Origin: Phosphoribacter sp037045045 | Lineage (GTDB): Bacteria; Actinomycetota; Actinomycetes; Actinomycetales; Dermatophilaceae | DNA length: 64,000 nt | Assembly: GCA_037045045.1 (NCBI GenBank) | Contig: JBAOHL010000002.1 | Span: 434,001 to 498,000 of the forward strand | Reading direction: 5' to 3' | Shown: positions 60,905-64,000 of the stretch, piece by piece | How positions within the stretch are numbered: the stretch's first letter is position 1 | Layout of the letters: every line of letters begins with the position of its first letter | Translations under genes and position numbers: made by a program | The notes under the pieces: model-generated | The model's input: the letters and a program-made list of their open reading frames with translations, nothing else | The model's database searches: none | What the model was told of the DNA's origin: nothing

Positions 60905-62152
60905 ATGCGAACCCTCGTGATCCTCGGCGGAGGCACCGCCGGCACCATGACGGCCAACAAGCTGCTCGACCGGCTCGACCCCGCGGACTGGCGGATCGTC
61001 GTCGTCGACAAGGACGACAACCACGACTACCAGCCGGGCTACATCTTCGTCCCATTCGGGATGAACAAGCCCAAGCAGATCCGCAAGCCTCGCCACGACT
61101 TCATCCACGACGGCATCGACTACCTCACCGGCGAGATCGATCGGGTGGACCCCGAGGGTCGGGTCGTGCACCTGGCCGACGGGCGGGACCTGTCCTACGA
61201 CTACCTCGTCGTCGCGACCGGGACCACGCCGCGGCCGGATCAGACCCCGGGGATGCTCGGACCGGAATGGCGTCGGACGGTCCACGAGTTCTACACGTAC
61301 GAGGGATCGGTGGCCCTGCGCAAGGCGCTCAAGACCTTCCGCGGCGGCCGGCTCGTCATGCACATCACCGAGTTGCCGATCAAGTGCCCGGTCGCCCCGC
61401 TCGAGTTCGTCATGCTGGCCGACGACGACCTGCGCAAGCGGGGGCTGCGCAAGGGCACCGAGATCGTCTACGTCACCCCGCTCGACGGAGCGTTCACCAA
61501 GCCGGTGGCCAGTCGGGAGCTCGCCTCACACCTGTCCAAGCGGGGCATCAAGGTCGAGACTGACTTTATGATCGAGAGCGTCGACCAGGAAGCCAAGGTC
61601 ATCCGCTCCTACGACGAGCGGGAGATCGCCTACGACCTGCTCGTCACCGTGCCGCTGAACATGGGCGCCGACTACGTGAGCCGCTCGGGACTGGGCGACG
61701 AGCTGAACTACGTCCCGGTCGACAAGCACACCATGCAGTCCACGGCATACCCGACGATCTTCGCGCTCGGCGACGGGGGCAACCTGCCCACGTCGAAGGC
61801 CGGATCGGTGGCGCACTTCTCGGTCGAAATCTTCGTCGAGAACTTCGTCCAGCTCGCCGCGGGTCGGCCGATGACGCACAGCTTCGACGGGCACGCCAAC
61901 TGCTTCGTCGAGTCGGGCAAGGGCAAGGCACTGCTGCTCGACTTCAACTACGAGACCGAGCCGCTCACGGGTCACTTCCCGTTCGCCGTCGGCCCGATGA
62001 GCCTGCTCAAGGCCACCCGCGCCAACCATCTCGGCAAGCTCGCTTTCCGGCACGTCTACTGGAACGTGCTCATGCCCGGCCGGCCCATGCCGCTGCCGGC
62101 CGAGATGTCGATGACCGGCAAGCACGTCGAGACCGCGCCCACCGGCGCCTGA
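60905..62152 (+). CDS. Sulfide:quinone oxidoreductase-like flavoprotein
   Basis: 415 residues. MRTLVILGGGTAGTMTANKL binds FAD, YDYLVVATGTTPRPDQTPG follows, and YPTIFALGDGGNLP ends the second FAD part. Only two cysteines are present: Cys161 in ELPIKCPVAPLE and Cys333 in GHANCFVESGKGK, at the places of two of the three redox Cys in SQR. It should oxidise sulfide or a persulfide and pass electrons to quinone or another acceptor. The C-terminal amphipathic part (RATR, FRHVYWNVLMPGRP) may touch the membrane. Start ATG 60905 has AAGGG nine bases upstream. It leads the tusE-dsrE2 run. Confidence 0.85.
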   Translation: MRTLVILGGGTAGTMTANKLLDRLDPADWRIVVVDKDDNHDYQPGYIFVPFGMNKPKQIRKPRHDFIHDGIDYLTGEIDRVDPEGRVVHLADGRDLSYDYLVVATGTTPRPDQTPGMLGPEWRRTVHEFYTYEGSVALRKALKTFRGGRLVMHITELPIKCPVAPLEFVMLADDDLRKRGLRKGTEIVYVTPLDGAFTKPVASRELASHLSKRGIKVETDFMIESVDQEAKVIRSYDEREIAYDLLVTVPLNMGADYVSRSGLGDELNYVPVDKHTMQSTAYPTIFALGDGGNLPTSKAGSVAHFSVEIFVENFVQLAAGRPMTHSFDGHANCFVESGKGKALLLDFNYETEPLTGHFPFAVGPMSLLKATRANHLGKLAFRHVYWNVLMPGRPMPLPAEMSMTGKHVETAPTGA

Positions 62153-62183
62153 ATTCGCACACCCCACAAGGAGACTCAGCATC

Positions 62184-62498
62184 ATGCCCACCACCACGAT
62201 CGCCGGCCGCGAGATCGACGTCGACGCCGAGGGCTTCCTCACCAAGCCCGAGCAATGGGACGAGGACCTCGCCAAGACCCTGGCCGCCAACATCGGCGTC
62301 TCTCTGACCGACGCCCACTGGATGCCGATCCGCTTCCTGCGCAAGGACTTCGAGACCCAGCACGAGACCGCGACCCTGCGCCGGGTGTCCACGCAGGGCG
62401 GCATCCCGGTCAAGGAGCTCTTCGTGCTCTTCCCGGGCAAGCCCGCGAAGAAGATGGCCTACATCGCCGGGCTGCAGAAACCCAAGGGCTGCGTCTGA
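62184..62498 (+). CDS. TusE/DsrC-family sulfur carrier with single C-terminal cysteine
   Basis: 104 residues. IAGREIDVDAEGFLTKPEQW, DEDLAKTLAANIGVSLTDAHW and FLRKDFETQHETATLRRVS are typical, and the C-terminal arm ends KPKGCV. The penultimate Cys103 is the sulfur-carrying cysteine. The second cysteine that true DsrC has 11 residues earlier is Ala92 here, so this is a TusE-type relay protein. AAGGAG precedes the ATG. It lies 31 bases after the flavoprotein. Confidence 0.88.
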   Translation: MPTTTIAGREIDVDAEGFLTKPEQWDEDLAKTLAANIGVSLTDAHWMPIRFLRKDFETQHETATLRRVSTQGGIPVKELFVLFPGKPAKKMAYIAGLQKPKGCV

Positions 62499-62581
62499 CT
62501 CTCCCCCGCCCCATCGGCCAGCACCCGCCGCCAGCCGCTCTCAACCGCAAAGCACCTCTGCCACAAGCGAATCGAGCCGAC

Positions 62582-63127
62582 ATGACCGACACGACCATCG
62601 ACGCCGCACCGGCGATCGTCCCGTCCTTCGACGACGAGGCGGCCTCCGGGCGCAAGCTCGCGATCATCTGCTCCAAGGGCAACCTCGACATGGCCTACCC
62701 CGGCCTCATCCTCGCCAACGCCGCACTTGGCGAGGGCATCGAGACGCACCTGTTCTTCACCTTCTGGGGCTTCGACATGATCAACCGCAAGACGATGGGC
62801 GACCTGAAGTTCTCGTTCATCGGCAACACCGCGATGCACCCGCCCGGCCACTTCGGGATGTCGATGCCGCAGGGCCTGGGGGGCCTGCCGGGCATGACGC
62901 ACATGGCGACGAACATGCTCAAGAAGCAGATCGCCGCCCTCGACGTGCCCGAGGTTCCCGAGTTCCTCGACCTGCTGCACGGCTCCGGCGCCAAGCTGTG
63001 GGCCTGCCGGATGTCCGCGGACATGATGGGCCTGGAAATGGACGACCTTTACGAGGGCGTCGAGGCGATCATCAGCGCGACCGACTTCATCGAGCTCACC
63101 GAGGGCGCCCAGCTGCTGTTCATCTGA
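62582..63127 (+). CDS. DsrE/DsrF-like (DsrE2-type) sulfurtransferase
   Basis: 181 residues. KLAIICSKGNLDMAYPGLIL, ETHLFFTFWGFDMINRK, MLKKQIAALDVPEVPEFLD and LWACRMSADMMGLEMDDLYEGVEA (parts LWACRMSADMMGLEMDDL) match the DsrE2/COG2210 family. The Cys of LWACRMS is the expected active residue; another Cys is in AIICSKG. The protein would take persulfide sulfur and hand it to TusE. It is the last gene of the divergent sulfur operon. Confidence 0.87.
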   Translation: MTDTTIDAAPAIVPSFDDEAASGRKLAIICSKGNLDMAYPGLILANAALGEGIETHLFFTFWGFDMINRKTMGDLKFSFIGNTAMHPPGHFGMSMPQGLGGLPGMTHMATNMLKKQIAALDVPEVPEFLDLLHGSGAKLWACRMSADMMGLEMDDLYEGVEAIISATDFIELTEGAQLLFI

Positions 63128-63240
63128 CCGGCCGGCGTCCGGGCGCGGCCTCACCGCCGCCGGTATGCCGTCGCGCCTGGCCGCCCCGTCAGCAGGAGGC
63201 CAACGCCACCTGCGGTATGCCGCCCCGCCTCGCCGCCGCG

Positions 63241-63735
63241 TCAGCGCGCGGCGGGCCGCCACACCACGAGTGACTGCCCGGGGCCGACGAATCCGCGCGC
63301 CGGACGTTGCCCGGGGCGCATCGCGACGATGTCGCCGGCCGACCCGGCCGCGAAGACCCGACCGCCGGCGGCGCTGGACCGCAGGGCGGCCACTTCGGCG
63401 GCCAACTCGCCGACCCTGGCCTGCAAGGCGGCGACGTGGTTCTCCAGGTCGAGGATCCGCTGGACCCCGGCGAGGCTCACCCCCTCGTCCTGGGACAGCC
63501 GCTGGACCTCGCGCAGTTGGGCGACCTCGCGAGCGGAATACCGCCGGCCACCGCCGCGGGTGCGCGCCGGCGTGACGAGTCCCAGCCGGTCGTACTGGCG
63601 CAACGTCTGTGCGTGCATCCCGGCTAGTTGGGCAGCCACCGAAATGACGAACACCGGAGTGTCGTCGTCGGGCGCGTATGCCGCCGGGTGGGCCCGGCCC
63701 GGGCGGGGCGGGCGTCCGGTGGCGTCAGCGGACAT
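63241..63735 (-). CDS. hspR: HspR, MerR-family heat-shock repressor
   Basis: 164 residues. FVISVAAQLAGMHAQTLRQYDRLGLV with TPARTRGGGRRYSAREVAQL is the HspR helix-turn-helix, followed by a coiled coil (RILDLENHVAALQARVGELA). HspR binds HAIR boxes with DnaK as co-repressor. It starts six bases after the dnaJ stop, the usual dnaK-grpE-dnaJ-hspR order. One HAIR box lies in this window before clpB. Confidence 0.95.
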   Translation of the reverse strand: MSADATGRPPRPGRAHPAAYAPDDDTPVFVISVAAQLAGMHAQTLRQYDRLGLVTPARTRGGGRRYSAREVAQLREVQRLSQDEGVSLAGVQRILDLENHVAALQARVGELAAEVAALRSSAAGGRVFAAGSAGDIVAMRPGQRPARGFVGPGQSLVVWRPAAR

Positions 63736-63741
63736 GTCAGG

Positions 63742-64000
63742 TCACTCCCGTGCCCGGGCGAAGGCGTCGGCTCGGGGGTCGTAGCCGGCTTCGTCCTCGC
63801 GCAGCTTCTCGACGGCCTCTCGGGCCGCGTCGGTGAGCCGTTGCGGGACGACGACGAGAACCTTCGCGAGCAGGTCACCCGAACCGTGGGGCGTGGACAC
63901 CCCGCGCCCCTTGATCCGCAACACCCGCCCGCTCGGCGTGCCGGACGGCACCTTGACGCGCACCGCGTCGCCGGAGAGGGTCGGCACCGAGACGGTCGCC
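63742..64000 (-). CDS. dnaJ: DnaJ co-chaperone, C-terminal end (gene continues beyond the window)
   Basis: The frame is open to the end of the window; 85 residues are visible. TLSGDAVRVKVPSGTPSGRVLRIKGRGV (seen as VPSGTPSGRVLRIKGRG) and GDLLAKVLVVVPQRL are the second C-terminal substrate domain of DnaJ. It stimulates DnaK ATPase. It is immediately upstream of hspR on the same strand and probably cotranscribed. Confidence 0.92.
   Translation of the reverse strand, partial: ATVSVPTLSGDAVRVKVPSGTPSGRVLRIKGRGVSTPHGSGDLLAKVLVVVPQRLTDAAREAVEKLREDEAGYDPRADAFARARE

Overview
This window comes from a high-GC (about 70% by eye) actinomycete. It probably belongs to the Micrococcales, in the Dermatophilaceae/Intrasporangiaceae neighbourhood. 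The reasons are codon use, many GTG and TTG starts, a BldC/DUF3073/purM/purF block, an HspR-HAIR heat-shock circuit, an LprG/P55-type export pair and EF-G2. The family-level placement is an inference.

Layout. 1-2.7 kb: end of a secreted protein, a PHP phosphoesterase and an FMN 2-hydroxyacid oxidase. 2.9-3.2 kb: tRNA-Glu, tRNA-Asp and tRNA-Phe. 3.2-5.6 kb: a clearly lower-GC accessory gene with a HEPN-like R-x4-H motif, then a Phd-type antitoxin with a broken RelE/ParE toxin. 5.9-16 kb: metabolic and membrane genes (aldo/keto reductase, monooxygenase, GNAT, PspC proteins, HAD, SDR, amino-acid permease, shikimate-dehydrogenase family, AI-2E exporter family). 16-28.5 kb: bldC, DUF3073 and a purine block (purM, purF, a large fused purL, purC, purD) that, with scattered purA at 41 kb, covers most of IMP synthesis and the first step to AMP. 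28.6-30.8 kb: a HelD/HelR-type RNA polymerase motor ATPase. 31.1-40.8 kb: a 3216-residue LPKTG cell-wall protein with 16 tandem modules of two interleaved classes. 41-56 kb: housekeeping genes (purA, SIMPL, DUF3151, fba, TrmH, DedA, LemA, pyrE, ArsR-SRPBCC pair, SDR, xthA, P55-like MFS plus LprG, EF-G2, M23 peptidase). 56-58.7 kb: clpB, frameshifted six times. 59.4-60.1 kb: a small basic repeat peptide overlapping a macrodomain gene. 60.4-63.1 kb: a CstR-type repressor divergent from an SQR-like flavoprotein, TusE and DsrE2 sulfur-relay genes. 63.2-64 kb: hspR and the end of dnaJ.

The strongest unexplained signal runs through the whole window. The non-palindromic 8-mer GTATGCCG (complement CGGCATAC) occurs about 77 times on the two strands, against about two expected from base composition. 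It lies in genes and gaps in both orientations, forms inverted pairs (one between convergent genes), seeds several tandem arrays in convergent gaps, and is missing from the low-GC accessory segment and from most of the adhesin gene. Its density and layout resemble DNA uptake sequences of other phyla, but nothing here shows function.
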